Assembly: GCF_011397635.1 (NCBI RefSeq)
Contig: NC_064754.1
Coordinates: 31,290,543 to 31,354,542 of the forward strand
Source of the DNA: Epinephelus fuscoguttatus
Lineage: Eukaryota > Chordata > Actinopteri > Perciformes > Serranidae
Length of the DNA: 64,000 nt
Direction of reading: 5' to 3'
Of the stretch, positions 33,497-45,700 are shown piece after piece. Under the pieces are notes generated by a model, which searched no databases, was not told the origin of the DNA, and was given only the letters and a program-made list of their open reading frames with translations. Numbering within the stretch: the first letter of the stretch is position 1; every line of letters starts with the position of its first letter. The translations under genes were made by a program, and so were the position numbers.

Positions 33497-33975
33497 CACA
33501 TTAGCCACAACTGGACTGGACTGTGGAATGGGCAATTTTCATTTAATTTCAATTTGATTTTTAATTTCTATTTATACACTTAGTTAAAAAAAAAAATTGT
33601 GTCTAATTTACCATGTTGTTGTTGATGAGGAGAAGTGTGGTTGTTGTTTTTATAAGCTGCTGGACAGTTGGATTTTCTTTCACGAATGAAAAACGTTCTT
33701 TCTATTCTATTATATTTACACCAGTCTAAAAAGAGGATTAGCTTTTCTTTATTTATAAATCAAACCACCAAACAATCAGCAGTCAATTAGCTGACTGACA
33801 AAACTGTTTTCATCAATGTCTCATGTTTCCAGCTTCTCAAATGTGAGGATTTTTCTGCATTGAGTACTGTAACTTTAGATACTTCCATTCAGGACTTGTA
33901 TGTATTCACCTTTTATCAGTATTTTTACAGTTTGGTAACAGTACTTTTATTACTACTGAATAATCTGAGTACACA
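33078..33975 (-). repeat. Dispersed repeat family copy, interrupted, minus orientation
   Basis: It opens CCAGTGATGGAATATAACA with AAGTAATGTACTTAAATACA. Its other end resembles 33840-33975 (GCATTGAGTACTGTAACTTT, CATTCAGGACTTGTATGT). A CA microsatellite and unrelated sequence lie between the two parts. It is the same family as 51965-53720. Confidence 0.4.
33445..33495. repeat. (CA)n microsatellite, tecr-dnajb1 interval
   Basis: ~51 bp of uninterrupted CA. Confidence 0.95.
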
Positions 33976-34164
33976 TGGCCCCACTGTTTTTTCCCATCAA
34001 TATTTATAGCTATACCACAGACTGTATACGAGCCACACTGAGGTTTGGTAGACTGATAAGGCATGGCATGTTACTGTACAAGAATAACCGAATTTCCGAC
34101 AGCCCTTGAAGGCGGCACACAGTGACGTAGAGGCGGGCGTGTCTTGGCCAAACCGTCACAGTTG

Positions 34165-34347
34165 AGACTGTTCGAGCTGTTTATGGAAAACTCTGGAAGT
34201 TTCCACGCAGTTTATAAAGAAAATACCCGGGGCACAGCGCACTATTCTGGGACAAGAGTACTGACTTCAGGACGTGCTCTGTAAGTGCTCCAACAGCCGG
34301 TTCCGGACTGCTGTAATATTTATTAAACAAGCCACTGGATGGTCAAA
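34165..34347 (+). promoter_or_regulatory. dnajb1 heat-shock promoter: HSE array, TATA box and leader
   Basis: Heat-shock factor half-sites lie in one 5-bp register: TTC 34171-34173, GAA 34186-34188, GAA 34196-34198, TTC 34201-34203. The last two form the head-to-head pair GGAAGTTTCC. A TATA box, TATAAA (34213-34218), follows 10 bp later. This is the expected arrangement for an HSF1-driven Hsp40 gene. The leader runs to the ATG at 34348. Confidence 0.65.
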
Positions 34348-37300
34348 ATGGGTAAAGACTATTACGACATTTTGGGAATTAAGAAAGGAGCGTCGGAGGA
34401 CGATATAAAGAAAGCTTATCGTAAGCAGGCTCTGCGCTTTCACCCCGACAAAAACAAGTCCGCGGGAGCCGAGGAGAAGTTCAAGGAGATTGCTGAAGCT
34501 TATGACGTTTTGAGCGACCCAAAGAAAAAGGACATATACGACCGTTACGGTGAAGAAGGTAAGGTGTACTTGTGAATCATTTAACAGTGTCACTAGTGGC
34601 ATGGCTCTGACAGTGGAGCTAGCTAACAGTAGGGTTAAGTTATACTGTGTTGAAAGTTCAACCAAACTAAAGCCATGTTGAAAAGGTTATGATATTTGCC
34701 ATGCATGGGACAGACGGATAATGTTATTGCGAGTGTCATGGCGCTCCTCCCAGCAGCTGCAGCTCCCCTCTGCCCTGTCCTGTCCTTCAGCTAAGGCGTG
34801 TGTCTGAGCCAGCAGAGAGGCGAGGCTGTGCAGACAGGAAAACTCTTACTGCATGTTTGTACAAGAAGTCAGTGACAAAGTAAAACTGGAAATATGTAAC
34901 CGTGAGTTCAGGACAGGAAGTGGAAGGAGGGGGCGGGGATTAGCGTCCCTGTGCTGTTAGATATGAATGTTTGAATGGTGGTGTCACTGTTGATTGTGGC
35001 GCATGGAAACCTGAGAGGTGGGTCAGCGTTACACAAATGTACTTTATCCTTACTTGTTTGGTAACCATGGTAACTATAGGAAGGACTTAGAGTTGTACGG
35101 TAATTGTAAGAAATATTAACTTGTTAAAGTATTAGCAATGTATCCTAAAGTACTCTTGAGATTCTAACGCAACACTGGGGTTGAGACGTCTCCCCAATAT
35201 GGCGTCTGATGTGTTACCATGGCAACAACATATTTGGATCAACAGTCACAAGTTTGCATTGATTAATGTGTTGTCCCCACCACTGAATAATGATATCTGT
35301 TTACATCATCACATTAATAACCATTGAAGTTTAACTTCACCCCCACATCTGCATAATTTTGAAAAAGTGCACAAGAGCCATGAGAGGTGGGGCGGGGTGG
35401 ATGTGTGATGCAGGAGCTGATGGATAAGTCCCAACTAGTCAATCCTACGCCAGCACTGGCCTTGCCAGGTTCAGGCCTGACTTAAAACAATAAAAGGCAT
35501 GTTGAGGCACTTTCAAGGAGAAATGCTGAATTTATAAAGTTGGTAAGAAATGTCAGTGTTAAAACCAGCATAGTACACTCTATTTATTTAGTTTACAGCT
35601 CAAAAATATGTATAAGGGTGCAGCAGCTCTTACATGAAAACTCTATAACTTCCAGTGCAAGTCATGTCTATCCAGTGGAATCAGAGCCTTATACAAGGGC
35701 GTGTCTTTTCTATATATTCCTCCTGGTTATTTCTCAGCTTAGAACACTTCCATATAAGGAGGCTGACAAGTAATATCAGCAAACACACAGCTTTGCAACC
35801 ACGACAACAGTTGGCGCCATAGCATTTGGAAGGTTCGTGTCACATTTTTTATGGTGGTGTCTGTACACAGTGAAGTTGAAGGTTTCAAGGCCTGCTTGTT
35901 TTGCTATAGTCATAGACTATAAAAGAAGTGGAAATAGCTCATGGGTCTACAAAGTGAAGCCATTAGCCCTCACTCAGAGATCACACTATAGGGCTGTTAC
36001 AAAGTCCCTTTTTTATGCAGCCTTTGCATTTTTACACAGCATGAAACAACAGCGTTATCATGCCCCTCCAGGGTGTGATTTTAGATAGCATGCAATCAGA
36101 GGCATGACGGGTGTGATGTAACACAACACGTCGGCCTCTAGTGTAACATATAGCCATTAACAGTGCTTTCTAAACAATAACAATGGCATTACCGTCACAA
36201 TCACAATGATTTACTGTCCCTGTTATATGGCGGCAGATCTTGTCCTCTGTTTGGAGGGTAAGGAGCTCCCAGACCTCATTGTTTTCCCAGTTTGCAGCCG
36301 TTTTAAACCGCTGTTCTTATTTGAGTTAGCTGCTAGCTGCTATTAGCTACTTTTTAAATTTCCTGTGGTGGGTCGCACACATAACATGTCTTCAAAATGG
36401 CACCCCCATGTCACCCATGATCTCAGTGCCCAGTGCTGTTGCTTTACCTGTTTACAGTGCTGTTGCTTCCTCATTCACACTGTGAAAGAAACCAGATCAT
36501 ATGTATGCCTAACAAGAGAAATTTGAGGAAAAGATTCCTTCCTTGTGATGTTAATGTCAATGAGATAATACAATTATAACATTACAGAGTCCATAGTAAG
36601 TGTTGCATGACTTTGGTTATCATTTGTGCATTCAGTCCCCAATCCTCCATGATTAACTGATTGTTTCTCTCACTCAGGTCTGAAAGGCGGAGGCATCCCA
36701 GGTGGTGGTGGTGGTCCTGGCAACTTCAGTTACAGCTTCCAGGGCGACCCGCATGTCATTTTCGCAGAGTTCTTTGGTGGACGCAATCCCTTTGAACAGT
36801 TCTTCGGTGGCCGCAATGGAGGCATGGATGAGGACATGGACACTGACGACCCTTTTGCCCGCTTTGGGATGGGGGGCGGTGGAATTGGGGGGTTTCCTCG
36901 CTCCTTCAGCTCCGGCATGGGAGGAATGGGCCCTCACACTAGTGTTGTAAAGAAGCACCAGGACCCTCCTGTGGTTCACGACCTCCAGGTGACCTTGGAG
37001 GAAGTTCTGTCGGGTTGCACAAAGAGAATGAAGATCTCTCGTAAAAGGCTGAACCCCGATGGGCGATCAGTAAGGGTAGAGGATAAAATCCTGGAGGTGC
37101 AGATAAAGAAGGGCTGGAAAGAGGGCACGAAAATCACGTTTCCCAAAGAGGGCGACGAGACTCCCACGGTTATTCCAGCTGATGTGGTTTTTGTGTTAAA
37201 GGACAAGTCACACCCAGTATTCAAACGTGATGGTTCGGACATCGTTTACACAGCAAAGATTTCACTCAGAGATGTAAGTTAAAATGACATACTCTTATTG

Positions 37301-37622
37301 TTCTTAAAAATTGTAAAGTGTTGGAAGACAGTTCCAAATGTTCCTATTGGTGCCTATTCATGATTGTTTTCCCCTTCTGTCCCATCAGGCCTTGTGTGGC
37401 TGCACAGTCAACGCACCCACACTGGACGGCAGAACGGTGACTGTGTCAACAACAGATATCGTGCAGCCAGGGATGAAACGACGCATTAGTGGCGAGGGGC
37501 TGCCCTATCCCAAACGCCCCGATCGTCGAGGGGACCTATTAGTGGAGTATGAGGTCAAGTTCCCAGAGCGGCTCAGCCAGAGTGCCCGGGACACCATCGC
37601 TCAGGTCCTGCCGCGATCTTAA
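34348..37622 (+). CDS. dnajb1: DnaJ homolog subfamily B member 1 (Hsp40), complete
   Basis: Class B J-protein that delivers clients to Hsp70 and stimulates its ATPase in cytosol and nucleus; heat inducible. Exons 34348-34558, 36678-37273 and 37389-37622 join in frame to 346 residues (human 340). Seen in order: J domain ([16 protein letters not shown], the HPD motif in [23 protein letters not shown]); Gly/Phe-rich region with the GDPH...[15 protein letters not shown] block; a GMGGGGIGG stretch; then the two beta-barrel substrate-binding domains ([82 protein letters not shown]) and a short end VLPRS. MGKDYY was chosen as the start by family convention, although an in-frame ATG sits three codons upstream at 34339. 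Two introns at conserved sites. Two fish copies (a/b) exist; which one this is was not determined. Confidence 0.95.
34559..36677 (+). other. dnajb1 intron 1
   Basis: 2.1-kb intron between the J-domain exon and the Gly/Phe exon. It contains probable dispersed-repeat sequence around 35830-36480 that I could not assign, and no recognisable exon. Confidence 0.5.
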
Positions 37623-37959
37623 ACAAGACCAAGGGATGTCCAGGATTTCATAATAAGGACACTAAGCTGCCATCTAATTTCTTGTCAGTCATCACATGGA
37701 CATTTCATGTGGTGTTACAAATCACATCAGACAATGAAGCACAGACTTGTGAGACAGCTACGTGCACGCTGTCAACCATAGTGTAAAAACCACCTTGGGA
37801 AAGTGCTCGTTGTGAATGACTGCAGCATTTCACAGGGTTGAATGTAAATATGACCAATATTGTTTGGTGTTTGATTTACTGAATAAGATTATATTTTGAT
37901 GAAAAAAGTAGACTATATAAAATATATGTACAATTTTCTGCAGGACCTGTTTTGTTGGA

Positions 37960-37965
37960 ATTAAA
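37960..37965 (+). terminator. dnajb1 polyadenylation signal ATTAAA
   Basis: ATTAAA, followed by a T-rich stretch (37982-37992), lies ~340 bp after the dnajb1 stop. It is the best candidate 3' end. Confidence 0.5.
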
Positions 37966-38799
37966 GGTTCTCTCTGAGAGATTTTTTTTTTTGTATTACA
38001 TTGCAACATGAAGATTGAATTGTTTACACAGTTAAGATGGAACACTTATAAAGTGTATACTGATGGAGAAAGATTCGTGGACCGCTCACGCAGTGAAAAA
38101 TGGCAACTTTACGTTCAAGTGAAAAGTTGTGGGGGAACTGATGTAACACAAGTATCGTTACGAAAAGAACAATGAAGACATGAAAACTGCCTGGTGCTGT
38201 AAACATTTACCAGAGTGGCCTTATGATTCTTCACTAACGTTGTTTGACTTCCCCAGCAGCTACTGCTAAAACCCGGGAGTCAATGAGGCTTGAAATGCTG
38301 CATTTGTAGGATGTCTTCTCCAGAGGGGCCAACAGAGACAGAGCAGCCACTTCCAAGCACAGGGTTATAACTCATGATGTCTGCAGGGACTGATGACATG
38401 CACTGAGGTTGACTGAATCATAGCTAAACACATCTGACCAATGACAAGGTCTAATCGCCAAAGTCTCTTCTGTTGCTGACCTCAATTCCCTTCCCTATGC
38501 CTCTTCTTATTTTTCTATCTACCTTTGCTCTTTCCTACTTCTCTATCCATCTAACCCTTTGGCTCCCACTCAGACCCCCAGATGGCACTATTACTCCCAC
38601 TTAAGTATGTGCATCAGGGATTGTAACATCCATGCGCTCTAGAACGCGCCTTAAAGGAATAGTCCAACATTTTTGGAAATACTCTTGTTAACATTCATTA
38701 GAGCCTAACTTCAACAAGGGCTTGAACAAGCTAATACACAATACTGCCAATACTGTTTTTTTGTGACCTTAAGATATGACTAGCTGAAATGTAAAATAA

Positions 38800-39985
38800 G
38801 TGGAAGTGGAGGAAGAATTCAGATCTTCTAAAAGTAGCAGTGCCACAGTGTAAAAATACTTTTACAAGTTAAAGTCCTGTTTTCAAAATCTTATTTTAAG
38901 TAAAAGTGCAAATCTATTGGCATCAAAATACACTTTTAACTACCAAATGTGAAAGTTTCATTATGCAGAATGGCCCATTTCATATTTATGTGTTATTAGA
39001 TCTTAATTTTTTTAATCATTAATATTTTATTAAACTTACTGCTTTTTCCCCCTGACATACAGTGTCCCCAATTGTTAATAAATCAAATATATGTACATAC
39101 ACAAGAGGAAACAAAATACAATTACTACATAAAATAATAATATAAAAAAACTTAAGTAATTCTTAAGGCACGAAAAAAATTACATGAATATGCACCACAA
39201 TCTTCTCTGATCTACAAGCAGCTGATGGACTCTCAGACACTCAAAAAATGTATGATTCAATTCAAGTTTCGTTCACACCAGCAATGTGCTCCAAATATAG
39301 CTTCTCCACTTAGCCACATATTACATCCTGTCCTGTCCTTAGAACTGAAAGAGATTTGCTCATGTGATGCAACTTTTGACAGCTCTGTGTCAACCATTCC
39401 TTGAAAGAGGGCTCACCTGGTTTCCACCGGTTTCTCATTATAATTTGCTTTCCCACTATTATACTGGTCTGAATAAAGTCCCTGGCTCCACAGTGAAATG
39501 TCATTTGTGGGCCACTGAGAACATACAGCCTCGGGCAGAACTCGAAGTTAGTCTGCTTAATGTTTTTAATATGTTCACAAACCTTTATCCAATAGTTCTG
39601 AATCATGGTACATTCCCAGAGTAGGTGAAGAAGCGTCCCTTCAGAACTGCAGCACTTCCAACAGTCAGCGTTGTTCCTGAGCTTAAGCTTGAACAGTCCG
39701 GAGAGGGTCCAATAAAAACAATGAAGTGTCTCAAAATGTGGATTATGATTATTGATGTATTTATGTGTTAATCATTTTTATTGATTAAGGCTTTCTCATT
39801 GGCTATGCAAATTTCTATTATTGATTGAAAAAAAAAAAACAACTACAATGAGTAACTAGTAAGCTTTAAAATGAATGTAGTGGAGTTAAAGTATGCAGTA
39901 GCATGAAATGGAGATAGTAGCCCACTAATTAAAGTAGTGCCTCAGAACTGTACGTACAGTACTTGAGTAAATGCACCAAGTGACA
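38800..39985 (+). repeat. Long dispersed repeat, plus orientation, split by an L1-like fragment
   Basis: The left part (38800-39010) reads GGAGGAAGAATTCAGATC, CAGTGTAAAAATACTTTTAC, CATTATGCAGAATGGCCCAT. The right part (about 39863-39985) reads TGTAGTGGAGTTAAAGTATG and AGTACTTGAGTAAATGCACC. Both belong to one common fish repeat; the sequence between them is largely an L1-like insertion. Confidence 0.55.
39250..39725 (-). mobile_element. L1/Tx1-type LINE, ORF2 carboxyl-terminal fragment
   Basis: On the minus strand, 39725-39310 is open and reads NADCWKCCSSEGTLLHLLWE, then C-x5-NYWIKV, then WKPGEPSFKEWLTQ. This is the Zn-knuckle-like CxxC...H...C and the end region of L1-clade ORF2 proteins. 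The endonuclease and reverse transcriptase are absent (5' truncated). It is inserted in the dispersed repeat 38800-39985. Confidence 0.7.
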
Positions 39986-40446
39986 ATCCATCACCAAAAA
40001 TTGTTCTTTCAGTGTACTCCACTGCTTAATGTAAGTTCCATCCCATGGTGACACCCTGCACTGAAATTAATGGGAGTGTTCACAGTGAAATCTAGACACA
40101 CCCTGTCAGGAAAGAGGAAGAACATCTGGCTTTTGTATTTAATGGGAGAGGTTACAATCAGCATTCACAACCAGGATAAAAGACTCTGCAGTAATCATCG
40201 GTATTTATCGGCTCCAGCTTCAAGTTTGATTGGCAGTAATGGAAGTATTAATTTTAGCCCCTTTGCCAGAGCAATGCAATGACAGGACCTCCCCAGAAGT
40301 GTAACTACACGTCGCAGGGACGCAGACCTCCTGTCTATTTTTGCAAGCTGAAATGATTTCCCTCAGTGGAAACGAAGCTTTTTTTTTTACTTTAATTTCA
40401 CAAATAAGAAACAATAAATTGTGAAGTCTTGTGTGTGATTTATCCT

Positions 40447-40790
40447 GGCTTCATATGAGCAGAGGAAATCTCTGCTCGTCGCTAGGCTAATTCTTACAAT
40501 GTAATATGCCATAGGCTTGTGCTAATAATGTTAGCATGTCGTATTTGTTTGGAAAACGTGTTTAGTATGAGACAGTTGTTTTGTCAGTGAACCTTGTGAG
40601 TTGTAATGGAGCCAAATTGTAAAAATTGTAACATTGCCTTTGTTAAACGTTGCTGTTGTCCCAGGCTTCATATGAGTGGAGGAAAAGTCCACTAAGCGCT
40701 AGGCTAATTTATCCAATGGAAATGCCATAGGCTTGTGCTAAAAACATTAGCATGTTGTATTTGTGGGGAAAATGTGTCCTGAGACCCAGA
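40447..40790 (+). repeat. Direct duplication of a ~120-bp unit
   Basis: Unit 1 (40447-40570) and unit 2 (40664-40790) share GGCTTCATATGAG, CGCTAGGCTAATT, GCCATAGGCTTGTGCTAA, TTAGCATGT-GTATTTGT and GGAAAA-GTGT in the same order, offset by ~218 bp and diverged. Function unknown. Confidence 0.6.
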
Positions 40791-41169
40791 GGAAATTTTT
40801 TTTGATATTCATGTATTTTTTAGATACTTTAAGTCCTTGGTTTAAAGGAAACATTTTACAGCAAAAAAAAAAATTCAATTAATTTTTTTTTTTTTTTTAA
40901 TCGTCTGCCCTTTGTAGTGGACATTGGGTCTTGTTTGATCACAAGTGTAACATTAAATTATAATGATAATGCATTCATTTTTTGTGGATTTTTGTCTACA
41001 TTTCTTTTCATTTTGTGAACATTACAACAGTTTGATGAAGGAAACACATCTAAACACTAAAAAAAATTAAGGAACGTCTCTCAATAGAGCTTTTTGATTA
41101 AACCGCATTCTGTGTACTTGATAAACCTGAAGCTAGATTGTTAGGTCACATCACACATAACTGGGACCC

Positions 41170-42105
41170 TCGTCTTTGCTGCCCATTGCATCCGGATCCT
41201 TGGGTATCCAAGACATGCCATGCATATATATGCCAAAGAAGGTTTTTAGCTCCTTTGGAGTGGTTTTCAGGCTGCCTCCAGTGATAAGCAATTCCCGCTG
41301 GTTTGTGTGCTCTGACATTTTTTCAAAAACCCGGTTACCTATGTACTGTTGGGAGTAATCAGAGGGCCTCCAGTCTTAATGGCTGTGGCAAGCGTTGTTG
41401 TGCGAAGTGTTCTCCTCCACAACATTGTTGAAACTTGAATGATAAACAAAGGAGAGGTATAGTTTAATGAACTTTTAGCATTTTACATTACATTTATGTA
41501 TACATTTTTAACAACACAAATCAAAAGGCACGGTAGTTTACCAAGTTAAGCTTTTAACTGTGTGTGTGTGTGTGTGTGTGTGTGACTTCAAGAAATATGG
41601 CTCTCTTTTCCCTTTCCACACAGTAATACAAATAATATTCAGCCCTAGCATACACATTGCTTCTTATCCATAATGGATGGTGGGTGGCGTCACTTTGTCC
41701 CTGCTCAGGCTCCTCAAAAGCTGACACGTCGTCATCTGAACTTTCACCTTCCTGCTCTACTGTGTGGCCCTCTTCCACATCATCTCCTGGCAGCTCTAAG
41801 TCTGACTCTCCTCCCACAATTCTTAGCAAAATCCTTTCTGCCTCACTCTGCTTCCCTCTGCTTCCTGGAGTATGGAAATTGGTTAAAAACAGGGATAGTA
41901 AGTCCTGCTGTCCACTACAAAGGACACTGAATAAAAGTGTTTTGAAAGGGTTAAAACTAGAAAGCCCAGGATGTCCTCTTGACAGTACAGTGGGATTCAA
42001 GTAGATAGCATAAATGGTGCTTGACTTAGAGATCTCAGACTCATGTCCCGCACAGAGGACAAAAATGCATTGCCGAGTCTCACTGCAGTCAAGCAGAGCA
42101 TCCAA
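41170..42105 (-). mobile_element. piggyBac-like DNA transposon remnant
   Basis: On the minus strand, 42105-41660 is open and acidic, with KQSEAERILLRIVGGESDLE and EGESSDDDVSAFEEPE, like the amino-terminal acidic region of piggyBac transposases. Further on, 41375-41190 reads DYSQQYIGNRVFEKMSEHTN, then [20 protein letters not shown], matching the start of the DDE_Tnp_1_7 fold. The frame between these has a stop near 41377, and the catalytic remainder is missing, so it is inactive. Ends and TTAA target sites were not identified. Confidence 0.6.
41560..41584. repeat. (GT)n microsatellite beside the piggyBac remnant
   Basis: 25-bp GT repeat within the minus-strand open frame of the piggyBac remnant; it accounts for the His-Thr run there. 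Confidence 0.85.
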
Positions 42106-42784
42106 AGCAAATGCTCATATTGCTTTAAAAAAAAAAAAAAAAGAAAGAAATTCAAAAATGCAATCCCCTGTTGTCACCTCATAACTTACAGTCCCTAAGG
42201 AGTGAATGCTGTGTCTTACGGTAGGGCTTACCACATGTCAAAAGTCAAGCTAAGTCTAAAGACTAGCCTGAGTGGAGCAATACATTTCCACAGTAACTTC
42301 GAGACAGCTTCAACCTGCTGTACAAACAAACAAAAAAAAGCCTGATAGCTGAAGTTGCCCCGAGGCTGCCCTCTGAAAACCATGACAGAGTCAGCAGACG
42401 GCTTGTTGAGTTTGATGCCCCCCAGCTCTTTGTACTGTAAGTGAACTACACCACAGAGCCAGCTGCAAGAGCCTGAACAGTAAATGTTAACAGTGAAGAG
42501 TTTACACTGTGTCACAGTCATGAGCTGGGCTCCTCAAATAAAAGGGGGCTGGAGAAGTACTGCATTACTCTACAGTCTCTGTGTTTAAAATGTAGCTGAA
42601 GAGGCACAGTAAAACAAAAACACATAGCTGCACAATCACATTTTTGTAGCTTTACTAGATCTGTATGGCTCTCCTGATCTATGGCAAAGACGCATATGAC
42701 TAATTTGAAGAAGACTGCTGCATTTCTTAAGACACTGCTGGACTACACTTGTCTTTTAACCTGTGTTTTTAACCTGGATGAAGA

Positions 42785-45700
42785 ATGAGGACTCTACATG
42801 TCCTCATGTTTTGCTGCTTCTCAGGTGAGTTGGATAATTTGTAAAAGTTGCATTCTGAATTTATTATAAACCTAAACAATGCTTAATTAGTTATTGATAA
42901 AAACATTTGTAAAAGTGTAAATGTATTGATGAGCTGCATTGACAATATTTGGTATGGTGTCTTCTGAGGTGACAGTCTAACTAATCCATTACAGTCACTC
43001 TGAAGTTGTGGTTGTGGTCTCCAACAATTCCTTAAACATCTAAAATACTTTGCTCTTTGTCTCTTTTGGATATGTGGTTATCTCAATTGCTATTTTTAGA
43101 TTATAGCTATTGTTAAGTGACAGATAAGCTCTGACAGAATATCACAATCAGCCATAGTATCCGAACGTGAGCTACAGGTAGCCTACAGGTGGTTCTGTCG
43201 GGACTTCTGTCCTGACAGAAAACTGTCTGACTTGGGGCGTCGGTGGCTTAGTGGTAGAGCAGGCACCCCATATACAAGGCTGTTGCCGCAGCGGCCCAGG
43301 TTCGCATCCAGCCCGTGGCCCTTTGCTGCATGTCATCCCCCCTCTCTCTCTCCCCCTTTCACACTTACCTGTCCTGTCCAATAAAGGCAAAATGCCCTAA
43401 AAAAAAAAGAAAACTGTCTGAGCTTTCTGTCACCGCCCCCCGCTGCTGCCATCTTATTGCGTCTAATTTTCAGACAAGGCACAATTAATCTCTAACCAGC
43501 CTAAAATCATTCTGAATGTCATTTGTTGCACCTTCAACATTGCAAGATGTGGTCTTGTTTGAGGTGTGCGCTCTCAGAGTTTTATGTGAAGCAAAGCCCA
43601 AAGTGTCAAAGTGTTGTCTGAACTGTGTGATTGTTAAACTGACAAAACAAACTCTGCCTTGTAAGTAAAATTGATTCTGTCAGCCCAAAGAAAACCACAT
43701 TTTCATGTAGCTGACAGTCTGGATTTGCTTTGCGTAGAAAGTCTGAAATAATTACATGCACTGTATGTCTTGTGATACAAAAACGTCACATGAACACGCA
43801 ATATTCCCCACCAGTCACCCTCCATCCTGTTCTCTCAAAGCTCCCACTGTTCTTCTTGGAGCTCCTCCTTCCACCACCACCACCACCACACTGCAGACCG
43901 AAGCAGATACTCTGCCCCAAGGCAGCTTTGCATTCACCACTGAACAGTCAGCAGCAGACTCAACCCTGCCTGTGACAGAGGGCAGGAAAAAACAGGCAGA
44001 AGCAACCAGCCTCAAAGGTATTTCACTGTCAGTAGCCACTGTCCGGTAGCAAGCTTCAGAACAGTAAAGACAATTTATTATTACTTCACTTGGATGCTTG
44101 ACTTCACTGTGCAGAGACTGTTTTCACAATCATCTGGTGAAAGTGTAAAGTGTCTCAGTGCTTGCTTAAATCTGGAGAACTAGCCTGGAAGCCAAATATG
44201 GTCCAATATACAACAAGTGTGATGTGGAAACATGAGGCGTCTAGGTCACCTACATTAAGGCCAGTGTCCACCAAACAGAATAAGAACATATTCCTCCGTC
44301 ATTGCTGTTGTTGCTCAGCATTCGTACCTTTAAGATGTGACAGTTGGTCTTTGTGTCTTCGTCCCACCCCTCCTCCATTGGGACTCTACGGCTAGGTAAA
44401 AAGTGCCTGTGACAGGCGTAGCATTTTACCCAAAGTTGAACAGTTTTCAGCTCCCTGCAACCAGGAAAAAAACATGCCTAGCACACAGCGTTTAGGGGAC
44501 AACAGACGCTCAGCACTTCATTACGCTGCTGGCATTTGTAGCATACATTCCTATTGCAATTTTTAAAAAAAAAAAAATACTTTGGCATCAGGGGAAAAAA
44601 AGCTTTGGTGAACACAGCCCCTTAGCGTGGATTTTTCAAGTAAGGAAACTTGTTGTGTCCAGTTAAGCTTCCGAAATAAAACATATTTCCATATTCACCC
44701 TGGATCTTTTAAATGAAGGAGAAAGAGTAGATGGTCTTTTAACTTATTTTAAGTTAAGTGAACTATTTCATAAAAATAATCATATCAGACCCGTTATCCG
44801 AATCAGAAGACCTGTATGTCTCTTAAAACATGTCAGGAAGGGATCTTTAACTTTTTTTCACACTAAGTAAAGATAAATGTATATTTAAGGGCTAGGCTTT
44901 TGAAAAAATAAAAAAATAAAATAATGTGACAAATTTGTAACCATGTATTCACGTCAATATCTGGCATAATTATTGTGTCCTAGGCCACTAAAGACCCTAT
45001 AGGCCACATGGTGCCAGAGTTATTGGCCAACAAGTAGCCTGTCCTTAAGAGTTTGTTGGTTTAGTTTTAGTTTTTTTGTTGTTATTTATTTATTTTTTTA
45101 TGGTGTATGCTTTTCATTTCCTCTGGACTATTTACTATTTCCTACGACAAATTTCCCTATGTACAGGGAATAAAGAATATTGTATTGTACCGTATTGTAT
45201 CGCATCGTCATATCGTATCATATCGTATCACACTACGTCATATTGTATCACATCGTGTCATATCGTATCATATCATATCACATCATATCACATTGTATCA
45301 CATCGCATCATATCATTTCATATCGTATCACGTCGTATCACATTGCGTCACATCACGTCATATTGTATCACATCGTATCACATCGCACCATATCGTATCA
45401 CATCGTATCACATCACGTCATATCGTATCATATCGTATCACATCGCACCATATCGTATCACATCGTATCACATCACGTCACATCGTATCATATCGTATCA
45501 CATCATATCACTTTGCGTCACATCGCGTCATATCGTATTATAATGCCATCATCCAGCCAAGTGCTGGTTGTTGTTAGATCTTAAATCAATCTGTAAAATT
45601 TGTTCAAGGCCAAACAGAAAATTCATATGTAATCATGACAGATTTTTCCGACAGGAGGTAGCTAGTATACTACTTTATCGAGTAGTATGCACCGCATCAC

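Larger units (their letters stand above)
30400..34164. other. tecr-dnajb1 divergent intergenic interval
   Basis: No gene is supported. A canonical AATAAA lies at about 30736 on the plus strand, ~500 bp from the tecr promoter. The interval also holds dispersed-repeat copies (31965-32540, 33078-33975), a LINE 3' end (32890-33060) and a CA microsatellite. Confidence 0.5.
37966..42784. other. dnajb1-to-receptor-cluster intergenic interval
   Basis: No host gene is seen. Contents: part of a TTAAAGGAATAGT repeat at 38651, the split dispersed repeat 38800-39985 carrying an L1-like fragment, a direct duplication at 40447-40790, and a piggyBac-like remnant at 41170-42105. Confidence 0.55.

Noticed and set aside
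34339-34347. In-frame upstream ATG of dnajb1
   Set aside because: All DNAJB1 proteins begin MGKDYY; the extra three residues are not family-like, so the ATG at 34348 was chosen.
41657-42004. 115-codon plus-strand frame
   Set aside because: Shadow of the minus-strand piggyBac-like acidic region.
43231-43330. tRNA-gene-like A and B boxes
   Set aside because: The boxes belong to a SINE with A-tail and target-site duplication. The sequence does not fold as an intact tRNA by eye.
45195-45540. CRISPR-like regular repeats
   Set aside because: Units are contiguous short tandem repeats without unique spacers, in a vertebrate genome.
45076-45584. Three overlapping 130-156-codon open frames rich in Ser/His/Ile/Tyr
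   Set aside because: They are the three frames of a tandem TATCGTATCA-type array that lacks stops by composition. No start context, domain or codon bias.
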